64,000 nucleotides of DNA from Cyclina sinensis (Eukaryota; Mollusca; Bivalvia; Venerida; Veneridae). Below the pieces are notes generated by a model. It ran no database searches. It was not told the DNA's origin and saw only the letters and a list, made by a program, of their open reading frames with translations. Positions within the stretch are counted from its first letter, which is position 1. The number at the start of each line of letters is the position of its first letter. The position numbers and the translations under genes were made by a program. This document shows positions 46,860-60,166 of the stretch, in pieces. The stretch lies in the NCBI GenBank assembly GCA_012932295.1, contig JAAONU010000001.1:3619104-3683103 (forward strand), in the 5' to 3' direction.

Positions 46860-47267
46860 TATTTAAGGAAATGTAAATTTTTGGAAAATTTTCAATGTGA
46901 AAAGGGGGGATAACTTTGTGAAATCAAAGGTCAGAGTTATAGGACATTACATGCAAACTGGTCTTTTGAGTATCAAAACATGTAGCAAGTTTAAAATGGA
47001 TATCTATAGGGCCCCACGATTTTTGCATATATTTCAAGTCTATGTGTTGCCATAGCAACCAAATGTCACAATATAGGAAAACAATAAAATGACGTGCATA
47101 ATTTCCATATTGTCATCTAACCATGTTTCAAGTCATGAGAATATACTAAGTACTTTTTGAATTATCGCAGGATCCAGTTTTTGCAGACAGACGGGCGGAC
47201 CGACAGACGGACGGAGGGCAAACCTATAGTCCCTCCCCCCGCCCCTTGGTGAACCGGCAGGGGACTA
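46860..47267. repeat. Hairpin-ended interspersed repeat
   Basis: It includes GGGGGGATAACTTTGTGAAAT and GTTGCCATAGCAACC (itself a palindrome). A GACAGACGGGCGGACCGACAG tract follows, then a terminal hairpin TAGTCCC...GGGGACTA (47227-47267). The layout parallels the hairpin-ended repeats at 10.6 and 15.0 kb. Confidence 0.7.
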
Positions 47268-47457
47268 ATAACGACATATTGTAAACATGATATATATAAA
47301 CAATACAGTTATATGATTTTGGAACATTGTTTTACCAGTTTACATATGTGTTTGACAATAAATTGTACTTTCTGACAGCTAAGTTATTGTGGCAGTAACA
47401 TGTGTCGTAAAGTCTTCGAAGTTGTATAATTGGATTTCTCCATTGATGTTTATTTTC

Positions 47458-47735
47458 TGTTTAAAATGCTTTAGATGCATATCCAAACTGTTTAAAATGC
47501 TTTAGATACATATCCAAACTGTTTAAAATGCTTTAGATACATATCCAAACTGTTTAAAATGCTTTAGATACATATCCAAACTGTTTAAAATGCTTTAGAT
47601 ACATATCCAAACTGTTTAAAATGCTTTAGATACATATCAAAACTGTTTAAAATGTTTAGATACATATCAAAACTGTTTAAAATGCTTTAGATACATATCC
47701 AGTCTGTTTAAAATGTTTTAGATTCATATCTAACT
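47458..47735. repeat. Tandem array, nine units of 31 bp
   Basis: Units read CTGTTTAAAATGCTTTAGAT then ACATATCCAAA. The first five or six are nearly identical and the last few vary, so the array may have grown from its left side. Confidence 0.95.
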
Positions 47736-50700
47736 GTTTAATTAAATAGCTGGAAAAAGTTCTCTTTCCTTGAATCGAATAATGTAAACTAAAAATTTAA
47801 TTTACAATGTATTTTGGTAATTCTGCGTAATCTTGTAAATCTGTTCTTTCACTATCATTTGGAATCTAGTAAGTTTGTTCATTACTTGTTCCAAGAAGAA
47901 ATTGTGCGTATTTCTCTGTTTACATTTCTATGTTTTATATTGAAAATGTTTTATTCCCGCTATTACTAGCGCATGTTGTAAATAGTCAGTTACAGACGAG
48001 GAACTCTTATGAAATCAAGTCTTATGAAAGTAAATTCTGTTCTGTTCTGTTCTGTTCTAACGGATCTAGATATCACGTGTTTGATCAAACAATCAGCTGG
48101 AACATTAGAACAAGCACAATGAGTTGTAGTTGGCTTAGGAAACTACTCGTTCGATATGTATAGCTCTATCATTAGTCCTGATTATAGCAAATGGGTTATT
48201 ACACAATCTATATAAATAAATAATATCTCGTAAATAATTTTCACATTTTGGTTAATGAGATAATCGATAAGATAGAGCCAATAGTAGTGTTTTTTAATTA
48301 ATATCGTATTTAGATAAATGTGATATTAATTCCAGTAATTGCTTTAGAATATTGAGATTTCTATTGTAATGTTGTTTATTGTGTTATGTACATCTATAAA
48401 ATACCTATTAATGTATTCAGATTTTTATGGATATATCTTTCGTTTTCTTGAATTTATATAAGCCTAGATATATGTGAGTGTTATCTGAAACAAATGGTAA
48501 GTTTGGTGTGCGCCTTTGTAAAATAAAAAAATAAGTATATTTCATTTATATTGTTCAACTGGCAGCATTGTAGTTAATTATGTATTTTCTGTATGCCTTT
48601 GAAAGCGATTAATAGTTTCCCGTTCAATTATAAGAAAAGGTAATTACATTAAGAGCAAGATGAACAATAAGGACTATTTTGTTGAAATGTTTTAAAGTAC
48701 GTATAACTTCAATAATTCGAAGACAATAAAAACATAAAAATATAGTAGTATTATCAAGTTGCTCTTCAAGTTTATTCATAAAACTATTGTTGTTTTAATC
48801 TTTTACCGTGGAAAAAAAGTCATTCATTCAATCCATATGCAGTGTAATTTATTTCTATCATATCAATGGGTTGTATTTTTATCTGTTGTTTTTGTTATAA
48901 GGATACTTTCTGCTTTTTCTTTCTTTTACACATGAAATTCTAAAATAAATCAGGTCTGATATTTCCAAGACGTATTTTAAACATTTAAACATCACTTTTT
49001 TAATTCATGTTTTTTTTTATTTCCAATTATAATTAATACATTTGATTATCAAAGTATATGGTTGCTTTATTGGTTTACAAATTTTATTATGAAAAACTCA
49101 AAACATTCTCTGAATATCGTTTGATTGATCTAGATTTTTCGTTAAATTTATCAATAAAAATGTCTAAATTAAGATGTGCATGTAACATTTCAAACACTTC
49201 ACCTTTCATTGGTTCATGTTGAAAGTCGGTAACACTTCACCATTCGAACAGTTAACAGAAGTGTAAACAGAAGAGATAGTACGAAAAGGGAAGGAATATT
49301 TTTCAGTAAGGGACCTCGAGTTGCCACAGTAAAATTAGGAAGAGAAATAACTATCGGGACTATTGGTGGTTCTCAAACTGTTGATGCTCAAGTTATACAT
49401 TGTTGAACCTGGGACTGAAGAGTGCTTTCGAGTTATCGCGTGTTCTCGATTTATTAATGCTTGAGTTATTACAAGGTTTTCAAATTAGCTGAGAGTCAAC
49501 TCAACTCAACTCATTTTTATTTCACCCAGTTATTCAAGATACAACATGCGGTTATGTCATACACCAGTCAACAGAATAAAATATTATATTAAGGTTATGC
49601 ACAAAACTAATCAGAACGAAAATTTATATGAATATTTGGAGAAGGTGGGAGGGGGGAGATTCTAGTCATGTTTTTTTTATATTAATTTTAAAAAAGGAAA
49701 AAAGAGAAATAAATAAATAAGTAAATTTATAAAACAAGGAAAGGAACATTCGTACATTCGAAGCGGGTAGATTCTAGAGAGAGTAGTCCAGTTATTCGTA
49801 AACGACTTTGGGTATTAAGTAATTTTGTACATGTATAACTATTTATATATTATCTAAATTCTGTACTAGGCCAGGGATATACTAAAGATTTATTTTTTTA
49901 TGACATATTACATCGATGTATTTATGGCAGGGTCTTATCAATTAAGGCCCTGATTATGGGTTGAACCGTTGATTTCCAACAACAACAAAAGGCTTATAAA
50001 GGATTATATTAGTACAGAGACACTATCTTATTATATGTCTCTGATTAGTACAATTAAAAAAGAATCCTTAAATATTTTAAACATACTGGTTCTCTTCATC
50101 AGACAGGTTGCAATGTAATGCGTTGTCGTGTCTATTGAATTTTGGTTTAAAAATTGCTTTTACTGTTTGTTTGTTGTTGTTTTTTGTTTGTTTGTTTTCT
50201 ACGCTCTTTCAATAACAGTTTAAATTGTATGTTCTGTCTTCAGCTTAAATTTCTGTCTTATCTTAATTCAATTATTCATACAAACTTGATGCAGTTACTG
50301 CAAATTTGACTTTAAGCCTTCAAAGAAAGAAAGACGATGCAGGAGATTACAGTTAAATGGTAAGGGAAATATAACAGGTAACTAAAAAGTTATACACCTT
50401 ATGTAATCAATGTACACGGGTAATAAATGGCAATGCACCAAATAATTTTTCCGTATTAAATTTGAAAAAAGTATGCAAACCAAGTAGGCGCTTTTCAATA
50501 ACATGGCGTAATATTTCAAAGATACTGTTTAAAAAACGTGCAATCATGTTTTGATGACAGTCGTTTTTATAATGAACAGATAATTACATATGTACTAGTA
50601 GCTCATAACTTGTTTTCAGTATGATAATAAAGGATTTTCAACTTTCTTCAAAAACTGACGTCTAACGTGCTGATAACGTCGGTATGTTAGCCGGTGAAAA

Positions 50701-51059
50701 GTAATATCACATCTGTTGCACAAATTAGGTATTGTTCTCACTTCATCACCAAACTGTTAGCAAGACAACAACAACAATAAACTTTTATTAGCAAATCAGC
50801 AACCAATTGCCTTTGGCTAACAATGGATAGCAAATTTTAAAAGCAACCTAAAAATAGGCTGTGCTTGCTATTAATTACGTCAAAAATGCCAGAAGAACAT
50901 TAATATTCGCAGGTTAAAACCAGCGTTTTATTACTGCCTTTTCTAGTGTGGTCCAATTAAACTTTTACATGACTTTCTCGAAAGGCAAGTGTACGCTAAT
51001 CGTCACACAGCTAGTCAGTACATAATCAAACAAAGATACCAGTCACGTAAAAAAATACA
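47736..51059. other. Long stretch with simple repeats, no confident gene
   Basis: A (TTCTG)n microsatellite is at 48,036-48,060, TTTG-rich sequence at 50,158-50,203 and an A/T simple tract at 49,680-49,730. An open frame without ATG at about 49,226-49,409 (+) reads RVATVKLGREITIGTIGG in part, but nothing supports it. Confidence 0.4.
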
Positions 51060-51910
51060 ATGAGCAGACTAATTCCAATTTTTCCAACCAGAATTTGAAC
51101 TGAAAAAGTCTTAGTTATTCATTAATAGATTCATTCTGATATTTAATGCTTCTCTTACGAAAACAGCTACATTACATAATTATTTTTAACTGTTGTCTCT
51201 AAGAGTTCACAAAATTTAAACGTTGATGGTCTTTTATAAACATATGCCTTTAAGTATTTCTTTCTCAAACTGTTTAAAGTGGACACTTACAAACAAAGTG
51301 GAATTCATCTTCAATACCATTACTGTCACAATGTAAACATTTTCTTTTCTTCACATGCTATTTCGACCATAACGTCCACTTTGGATTCTCAAGGGGTGAA
51401 TTGATAATCTAAGTTTAGTAATATAACAAGACTAGTGTTTTCGAACATATAGCGAAAGCCGTACTCATCTAGCATCATTTTAACATTAGCAACCCAATTT
51501 TTACGACCTCTCAGACAATCCAGAAACGCTAATTCATAAACCTTTGATAGTATAAAATTATCACTGTTGACGACCTTACACCAGTATTTAATTATTCTTA
51601 CAAATCGCTGAGACGTCCAAGTTTGCCATAAACTGCTACATTACATCTATTTTGTTTTACATTTAGTATTCTTTTACAAACTTAATATGAGATCTTTCGA
51701 AGTTTTTGGGATTTTTTTGGACTATGGCCCAAAATTTCTGAAGAATATCCTAAACTAGATCCTACAAATGAGTCAAATATATTTAGTTTTAATCTTAAAT
51801 CCAACTTTTTGACCTTACTCAATAGAATATTCATTGCTTTTAAGGCTTTTCCAGACAAATGTTCCAAATTCAAAGCAAAATTACCCGTATAATTAAAAAC
51901 CGTGCAGCCA
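51060..51910 (-). pseudogene. Non-LTR retrotransposon (LINE) relic, 3' part of the reverse-transcriptase ORF
   Basis: On the minus strand successive pieces in different frames read NYTGNFALNLEHLSGKALKA (51,895-51,830), LRLKLNIFDSFVGSSLGYSS (51,795-51,735), RILNVKQNRCNVAVYGKLGR (51,670-51,610) and KVYELAFLDCLRGRKNWVAN (51,540-51,480). After a gap follow IQSGRYGRN (51,385) and a Cys/His tail, CLHCDSNGIEDEFHFVCKC (51,340-51,285). This matches the thumb and C-terminal Cys/His region of LINE-encoded polymerases seen in molluscs. At least three frameshifts, several stops and a deletion mean it is inactive. The polymerase active site (YXDD) lies upstream of the truncation and is absent. The clade is not resolved. 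Confidence 0.75.
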
Positions 51911-52315
51911 GGGAAGTAGGGAGGGTGTCAAACAATTAGAACAGACACTGACAAGCGAGTGCTACCCAGCTCTGTTAGCTTTCAGTGTCAGTCGGCATAG
52001 ACACTCAGTTAAAAATGTAATTCAACCGTAATGCATTTCGTTACTAGTCTCTGAACAGTATTTATTTAACTTCTGGCATCTTAAACCTAGAATACATGTA
52101 GTGTAAGTATAGTTTAAAGGCCACAAACTTACAGGTGTTGACGTTTTTCTAAATTAAATACCTTTGAATTTACAAATTGATTTTATCTAAACTTGGTATG
52201 TCTAACTCGTTTAACCGTTTTACAAGAACACTAAAGTAACACTTTAACAACACTGATCTTTGAAGTAAAAGTAAAACAACAAAACCACTTCAGCAAAATC
52301 TGATGTAAAACTCTT

Positions 52316-52368
52316 ATCCCTACCCCGCCGCGCCCCTACCACCCACCCCCTCCCCTTCCTCCTTTACA
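52316..52368. repeat. C-rich low-complexity tract
   Basis: A pyrimidine-only-like tract dominated by CCC and CCT, unusual for the AT-rich surroundings. Confidence 0.8.
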
Positions 52369-52898
52369 TCTCGTTGCATTGCTTAAGTTGTTTAGATTTC
52401 ACTAAAAATATTACAATGTTACAATAATAAAATATCATTCATACAGACATAAATGTATCGATTTGTCAACAAATGAGAATTTTATAATCCAATTTCCTGT
52501 TGATCTTCCGAGAACAATAAGAATCAGGATAGAACTTTTATTTAAGAGACTTTTATGATGCAAAAATTTTCCTATATATGAAAATATATTTCGCAGAACT
52601 TTCAACATCAGACAAAAAAATAGCACATTTGCTTTTTCGAAAACAACATGAAGCAAAAGTCATTTTTGTTATTTCCTCATTCATAAATTAATGCCAAATA
52701 TTTTCTTCTGCTAAGGAAGGATACGACTCTCTTAATGGCAAGAGGAAGTAGGTATCTTGTTTTAACGCCAAGTGTTGTCCATGCGATGTCTTTCCTAGTG
52801 ACGTCATGATTCCGTGAATTTATTATTTTTCTGCCTTCATTTGAAAATGAAATAATTACTAAAAATGTTTTATTTCTCTTCTTTATATTGATGAGCAG

Positions 52899-52962
52899 TG
52901 CTCCAGGGCTAAGAGCGCTGGACACCTAATCCAGAGGTCTCTCCAATCAGGTGTGAGATTTT
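52899..52962 (+). repeat. tRNA-Arg(CCT)-like SINE head or pseudogene
   Basis: GCTAAGAGCGCTGGA resembles a D arm. CTGGACACCTAATCCAG folds as an anticodon arm with CCT in the loop, but position 33 is A where tRNAs have T. The T arm is degraded (TCTCCAATCAG), so it is not a working tRNA. Confidence 0.55.
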
Positions 52963-53209
52963 CCACTGACCTGCATTCCATGCTATCGGCCGAATACAAG
53001 CTGGTTCGTTTTATTCTGATTGTATTGGAATTTAACGCCAGTTACAACTCCTTTTTTGGTCATATTCCGAAGCCAGTTAACCTAAAAGTGTTCCTGAGTA
53101 TCCAACCAGTTTACTAATCAATCTCTCTAAAAGCGACTGTGCTTTCTCACTTGAACAATTACCGTTAGACCATTGTATGATACCAATTAAACACAGAAAT
53201 ATGTAGGCG

Positions 53210-53280
53210 GCCTTGGTGGGTTTGATCCGAGATTCCCTGGATTGACAACTCGATGCCTCTACCAACTAAGCTAGCCGGAC
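53210..53280 (-). repeat. tRNA-like SINE head (GTC anticodon-like)
   Basis: The minus strand reads GTCCGGCTAGCTTAGTTGGTAG, a near-perfect A box (TAGCTTAGTTGG at 53273-53262). A TTGTCAA loop and a weakened B box, GGATCAAACCC, follow. The T arm mispairs, so a tRNA-derived SINE or pseudogene is most likely. Confidence 0.6.
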
Positions 53281-54613
53281 TGGCCAGTACTAGTCAGAAC
53301 AACTCAGAAAGCAGTCGCTGAGAGAGTTTAATAAACATAGAACATTGCTTCCCAATCGATTAATTATGGTTTAGACTAATATTGCTCGATAAAGTACTAA
53401 TTTCATAGTGTGGTCAATATAAACATGAAACAATATTTATTCAAAGCGCCACTGTTTCAAACTCATGTTTGATAAGAAAATTGTAATTGACGATTAAACT
53501 TGATTATCAGTACAATTCGTAAACGTTAATCTTTTGCAAACATAATGCCATTTTTAAGGTACAGAAAATGAAAAGATCTACATTTTGGTCTAGACTGACA
53601 TTGAAATATATGGCATCTTTCTGTAACATGACAACAACACTTCCCAAGAAATACCAAAAGCTTCTATACATGTAAAATGTGCGACTGAAAATATGCAATT
53701 TGTTTCCGTGTAACTGACTAAAACGGTTGAATTGCCAATGTGGTCGAATTCATTTCAAATATATCAACACCATACATCCAACATTTTCTAGCGAGTCTCT
53801 CCAACAAGAAATATGTCTTCAAGCAATATTTGAAAAGTGATAGAATGAACTCGAAACAAATTACTCTTGCAATAATTGAAACGTAAATTATTTGTTCCGT
53901 TTTGCCTCTTCTTACTTGTTAGGTTGAATTAACAGAAAAGAAGACAAAATGCGAAACAGCCCCTAAAAAGCTTACGTTTTTCCCGCAAAAGTCCATAATT
54001 TGTGTTCTTTTTGTGTTTTATGTGTCTGTTATGTTGCCTGAATAAACACAGAATAAAGAGAATGTTAAAAGCATTGGCTAGATATAAAAGAGCATCTGCG
54101 CAAAAGACAATTTGGTATCAAACATGATGTGGAATATTTTCTAAACATTTATTTCGAATCAATGAAATACACGAAACTTATCAAGCTTATTTGACTGGTG
54201 GATTTATTTCTTCTTTCATTCCTTACCTAATCTCCACGTGTTTCAGAGAGCTTTTATAAAGATATGCTCCCCTCTGTCCCGTGTTGTCTTATATTGCTTC
54301 AGCAGGTGTTATTAGTATGAGCGTATAAACAACTCATAGTAATTATCTTAAAATTCAAAACTAAGTTTGAATAGATTAAACGATTTATCGTAACTGCAAT
54401 ATCTAAGATTTTTTTTTCCAAACCTTTTTCCTTCGTAACAATAATTGACAAAGAACAATTCTAACCCTCCAAAGCACTTTGATAACTACATTTATTGCGA
54501 CTTTTCCGCGGACAGGAATCACACCAATAGGAGAAAAGGCCAGAATAGCGGATGTTCGACAAAATGTTTATTATAGTATAAGCATATATGCTGCAGCATC
54601 CGATGCCCCTTTT
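53281..54613. other. Stretch without a recognised gene
   Basis: AT-rich; only short open frames with no recognisable content. Confidence 0.35.
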
Positions 54614-55118
54614 GCAGACAATCTCCTATACATATGATAACTTTACTTCTGCTGAAATAAACTGAATACACTTTCATCAAATAACATTTATTTTTCTCTA
54701 CACAGTTTATCAATATGTATTGAATTTTAGCCATACATACTTTAATTATAAAAGCGGATTAATACCGAGTAATATTCAATCAATTGAACTGAAAGTCGGC
54801 CATATTGGATATTGTCCATGTGATTTATGTAAACAAATCAGACATTTTAAATAATTTATGGCGAATTTCATCATTGTTCACAACTAGTTAGACTCAGGAA
54901 TTCAATATTATAACTGGATTTAACAAGGTAAATAAATTTCACTCGCTATCACTGTCTGAAATACAGCGGATTCTCTTGTATTTACGTGGTGGGGAAAAAG
55001 TAGTTCCGGCACAAACAGTGGATTATCAAAATGGTAATTTCACTGTTTCAAAACAGTGGATTATCACTTTTATCTCACTGATATTTCCCTATATTTCATT
55101 AGTAGGCATAAAATAAAG
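54614..55118 (-). repeat. Dispersed repeat, copy B (inverted partner of 29.1 kb)
   Basis: The reverse complement follows 29,116-29,624 closely from GATTGTCTGC to TTTATTTTATGCC. It carries a private insertion around TCACTCGCTATCACTGTC. Sequences outside the two copies are unrelated, so this is a dispersed element and not part of a longer inverted duplication. Confidence 0.85.
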
Positions 55119-55889
55119 TCTTCTTTCATGTCGTAAACATTGAAAAAAAAATGTAATATGTTCATAACCAAATGAGCTGAAACGAGCAGTACCATCCATT
55201 GTCTGGAAAAAAAATGCAAGATAAAAGAGTGTTATCGCCCATGTAGTATCTTTGTTGACGCCCTTTCTGACGAGGAGGTGAATTAACAACAAGTTGATGA
55301 TTACCTGATAACAACTACAACAACAACAGCCTGATTCGTAACAACTGAGACATTACAACTCTGATCCTCCCATATTGATTGTGGACTGTACTTCTGATAA
55401 AAATCACAAACAGTGAATAGAAAGTAAGTAAGCTATCAGAGCATTGCACAAAGGTGATTGCTTAACAAGATAATATTGTTGGTGAAAGAAATAGAAGTTA
55501 ATAGTACAGTGATGATCAAATAAAAGTTCTACAGAGGTTTATTGTTCATTCTGATATCCTTTGACAAATTAGGCCAAACTCCGAAGGTATTAACCCGAGT
55601 ACAACATTCATTCAAAAGCATAGTAGTATTTAGAACGTGAAAAAAATATCACGGACCTAATAACTAAACATTTTACAAAATTCATATTTTATTATTAAAA
55701 CAACTTGGTGCACAGTTATTTACTCAAAAAGCTGAACTACGATATTTTGGATTTTCTCACTCTTGACTGAGAACCCCTGTAAACTTAACATTTGATACAA
55801 TGAGCACAAAAACAATAGAAATTATGTACGCATACCAAGAGATTTTGAAAGTCTAACAAGCAGTTGTTTTAGAAAACATTTTCTAAGCA
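55119..55889. other. Stretch without a recognised gene
   Basis: No coding frame or RNA gene seen; A-rich tracts near 55,140 and 55,200. Confidence 0.35.
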
Positions 55890-56440
55890 TGGGCCCCTGT
55901 GACTTTGACCTTTGTCCCTGTGGACCTTAACAAGTCTTCATCTACTTATAATTTTCAAACCAATTTTTAAAGTTAGAAAGTCCTAGGTGCAGTTGTTCTT
56001 GAGTTATTGACATGGAACCGTTTTCAATATGCGGGCCAATGTGAGGTTACGCTTTGACCCTGTGGATCTACAAACAAGACCCTTCATCTGCCGTCCTGAA
56101 GTTTGAAGGTTCAAGGTGCAGTTAGTTCAGTTTAAACTAATTATTTACATTGACTGGAAAACAAGTGCTTGCAACATAGATCAATCCATCTCAATGACTT
56201 CCTGGGCTCAAACCAGTATTCCCACAGACAGTGTGGAATGTGGAAAGTAACAAGAGACTTTCAAATCCTTTCAAATCGAGCCAGCAAACCCCACGACCAC
56301 TGTTTTTTTCTCCTGGATGCAGTTCATAACTTATTAATCGGAAACCGATTTTAAAGTGCCGGCTCTTGTTGGCTTTATCTCTGTCCATGTGTGCCGAACA
56401 ACAATAGGGTTCATCCGTTCATCATGCCCAACCGACCTGA
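55890..56440. repeat. Degraded repeat of the TGACCTTTG type
   Basis: Contains GGGCCCCTGTGACTTTGACC, AAGTCTTCATCTACTT, and a second, poorer unit with GGGCCAATGTGAGGTTACGC. It resembles the unit plan of the 8-kb array. Open frames on both strands near 56,170-56,390 come from this material. Confidence 0.55.
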
Positions 56441-57159
56441 CAGCGGTCTGCGTTATTTAACGTGTAAGATATATCACGTTTGTTAATACAATTCATCACT
56501 GGAATGAATGAATATTGCTTTCTCTGATAAACTTTATAACATTGTAAGCCAAGAAAAGCGTTTCTGTGAATTCAAAAGCTATAACAAATTACTTTTAACT
56601 TTTACTTTTTTGATCATTATTTTTTAAACAGGAAATAACTGTTTAAACATTAATTCAAGCTAAATATCATGGAAAAGTAAACAAAAACACCAAGAAATTC
56701 AAGTTTCAATGAGGTTTTAACTTCACAGATGCTCACAAATTTGCAACATAGAGACTAATCTCCTAAACTTTATCTGATTGAAAAGCACTATAACCAAATA
56801 GTCTCTAATGAGTACAAGGGTTTTCGCATTTTAATTGCGCGATTCGCTTTGCTTGCCTCATCAAATAACATTGCTGACAACAGACTCACATGTAAATTTC
56901 TTTGCAGAACTATAAAAAGGCAGTATTGCCAGATTCCGATATCTTGCCACCTAAATATAGTCTTAAAGCTTTTATTTTACTTAATAAGGTTTCAGCATGT
57001 AGAGGGCATAACAGGATAACGTAAAATGCATTACAAAACAGGAACTTTAAACATAAATTTTACCGAACAATTACCATTATGAAATATCAGAGACTGGACT
57101 TAAACCAGCACTTGAACCTAAAGAATGAAATGCTAAAGTCAATGGACAATTTCAACCTT
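56441..57159. other. Stretch without a recognised gene
   Basis: AT-rich, nothing supportable. Confidence 0.35.
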
Positions 57160-57228
57160 TGTGGGATTCGAACCAACGACCTCCGAGTCAGGAATTTAGA
57201 GATCTTATCTCTAGGCTATTGCTACTTC
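57160..57228 (-). repeat. tRNA-like SINE head
   Basis: On the minus strand AGTAGCAATAGCCTAGAG supplies an A-box-like segment, and GGTTCGAATCC (57173-57163) is a perfect B box. GACTCGGAGGTCG lies between them. The 5' half is degraded. I read it as a SINE head. Confidence 0.6.
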
Positions 57229-60140
57229 CTAATTTCCTGCTGATTTACCAAACAACAGAACTCAATATAAGAAAAAAGATATAGAATAAGAATAATTCAA
57301 CATTTGCACGGTAAAAAGTAAATGTACACACTGACTACGGTAGTAAAAATCTGTTTTATTTCAATATAAACCTTTAACATTTTTCTTTTTGACCTTCACG
57401 CACAGAACACTAAACTTCACTATACCTACCATGAATAACTAGGCATTTCAGCTACAAAAACTGCATTAAGTCATTCAAGTATTACCAAAGACACTGAACC
57501 TGTTTTGTCTTTTTCATCCATATAATCCTAATGACTAATTAACTGTCTTTGTGGGCGACTTGGTTCTGTTTTCAGAAGCTTTAAGCCTAAAATCAATCGA
57601 CTGTTTGAAAAGTTTTGCTTTTCGTTGTCTCATTTTCCATTTCAGGAAAATTAAAAAGATAAGACGACAGGCCGTTTTATCTGAAATTGATCGAATCATG
57701 ACAATTGTGTTTATGTTTCACTTGCCAATTATGTTATCTTGTAAAATACAAACGGAAGGAGAATGCGATAAATCTATGCTGATAAGAGCTTCTGCGCATT
57801 TAATTCCTATACAATGTTTAATATATTTTCCAAAATATGAAAAACTTAAAATTCATGAGAGTCCTTTGTTTCTTAAACTCACACATTTGTTGACTACTGT
57901 TTTCTATTTTTTGTAGTTTTAGATAATGTGTTCTTGTGACCTGGTGACTTCGATTTCAGGAAATTTAGTCCTGGGAGATTGACTAGACGTCTAAAAATGT
58001 CTCGAAAGTGATTGAATGTGCAATATTGGCTTTATCCGCCGTAGGTTAAAGATGATTACCTGATGTGTAACAATTACTGGCACAATACCGCCTAATCCTC
58101 CTACGTATTTCATTTCCGCCATGTTTGTTGCTATTTACTGAGACAATGAAAAGGTCAGTAAGTCAGTCGAACCTGACATTCACGTGGTCTTTGCTAGTTT
58201 TCTCTACAGTGGTACACATACTGTGACCACAAGAACAGTCTGTCTAACGTTTTCTAACTATTTTGACAACTAGAATGATCAAACAGATTTTTCTAGAATA
58301 GCTGCCTGTTACTTCCTTACTATTTAGTGTTCTAATGTTGATATTACCTAAACATTTGGCATTAAAATATCAATATTGTGTAGTTTAGTAGTTTACATTA
58401 TAAACGAATGAAATAGTTCCGGAGGAGTTCTGATACACATTCTCAAAACACTGAATGAAAACTATTTTGTAATAATATTGTGCTTTGATTACAAGCAGAT
58501 GTTTGAAATTTGCTCAGTACCAGCATTTATTCTTTAAGAAAATATGTTAATACCAAGTGCTATAGTAAAATATAGTCACTAGATGGATATATGACAAACA
58601 CTGTAACTTCTTGTAAATCTTGAAAACAAACGTGCAGAATATATGTTAGAGTAACCAGCTGAAAAAAATGATAAGAAAACAACATTTTCTAGATATTTTC
58701 ATCGCTCCAGAAATATATGTATGCAGCCATAGAGTAATACTGAGACTTTTCTGAACGATTCGAAACCTTTGGAGGTACTATCTGAAAAAAATATTTACTT
58801 ATTGTCGTATACTTTCTATAATCATAAATTTTATGTTTCATCATTGGGTAACTGAGCCAAAAACACTGCAATATATTAGAAGAATTAACTCTAAATAAGA
58901 AAATAGAAAGTTTGTAGGATACTTATTATAAGAATATTGTATCAATCAAAATACAAGTGACAGATAGCAGAACTTACCTACAAAACGTTAACAATCACAG
59001 CATGTCAAATAAATTAGGAACTTTGCAGATTTTTAGCAAAATTGAAATGACTCTAGTAGCTGCAATTAATCTAATTTCACCCAAAAACAACACAATCAAG
59101 GAGATTATTACGCTATTTACCGACATAAAATTTAGTAACGAGTACAACAATAAATAAAGGAAGGGAAACAGTATCAAGACAAATGACTCAATAAAATAAC
59201 TAAAATGGAAATGTGACGATGAAAAAAAGTTCAGCAACTGAAATAGCTACAACGAACATAGGTTCAGTAACTGGTATTATGTAAGTCAATGCGGCAAAAC
59301 ATTATCAAATATTTTACTTCATAAACGACATTAGAACAAATACCAAAACAATCTACGAAAGAAATTACAGTTATGATATTTTAATATATCAGTAAATCTT
59401 TACCTACACGAAAGAGTCATTATACAAACATCCTCAGCCGTTACACTGGCTTTAACATGCAAGGCAATTAAATACCTTACAATAACAGTTAATAACTTGT
59501 TTTAAAAAGAGTCGAGTTTGGCCATAGTGACATATGCACTTTTTAGTATTCATCCATCCAACAAAATCAATATAATGATATCAATGATGAATACTCTATT
59601 TTCATCATTTCTAATCATTTCACTCTTGTGAATTCTATGTCTCACACAACTGAATTCTTACTGTGTGTTGTTCTTGAATTCAAACAGGTTCAAACAGATA
59701 TCATTAGTTTTATCATATCCTACCGAAATTTTGAAATATTACATCTGGTATTTATAAGACAGCATTTTGGTGAACATGTTTATTTGTTAAACAGTTCTGT
59801 TTACTTACCTTTACATTACTGTCAGCCAATCAAATAAATTACACATAATTTATAATTGATAAAATCACACACTAGCAATGAATCTGTTTCTAACAATCTT
59901 GGTAATCTGAAATAAGGAATGGCAAAAATTTGATAATACACATTTAGCCTTCTCCGAGTTGTGAAACAAGGAATTCAACAGATTTGATGGAATAAAGGCA
60001 TGCTTTCTTCAAAGAAAAATATTTTGGTATCTGGAATTCAGTGAATTCGACCGTAAAACACACATTATTAAATCATAAATGTTTTAGAAAACAGAAACAA
60101 TTTTCAGAATATTTGATTCTACGTAAGCTTGATCTTTTAA
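57229..60140. other. Stretch without a confident gene
   Basis: A plus-strand frame of 121 codons ends at 57,916. Its 5' end has no ATG (the first is near 57,698), and at this base composition one such length is expected by chance. Opposed open frames near 58,957-59,237 are not recognisable. Confidence 0.35.
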
Positions 60141-60146
60141 AATGAA

Positions 60147-60166
60147 AGTATTATTATTATTATTAT
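60147..60166. repeat. (ATT)n microsatellite
   Basis: Six to seven ATT units. Confidence 0.85.

Noticed and set aside
49226..49409. Plus-strand frame without ATG containing REITIGTIGG
   Set aside because: It reads like protein by eye, but at about 60 codons it is within chance, and there is no start, splice signal or homologue I recognise.
57551..57916. 121-codon plus-strand frame
   Set aside because: No ATG near the 5' end, no recognisable domain, and a frame of this length is expected about once by chance at this base composition.
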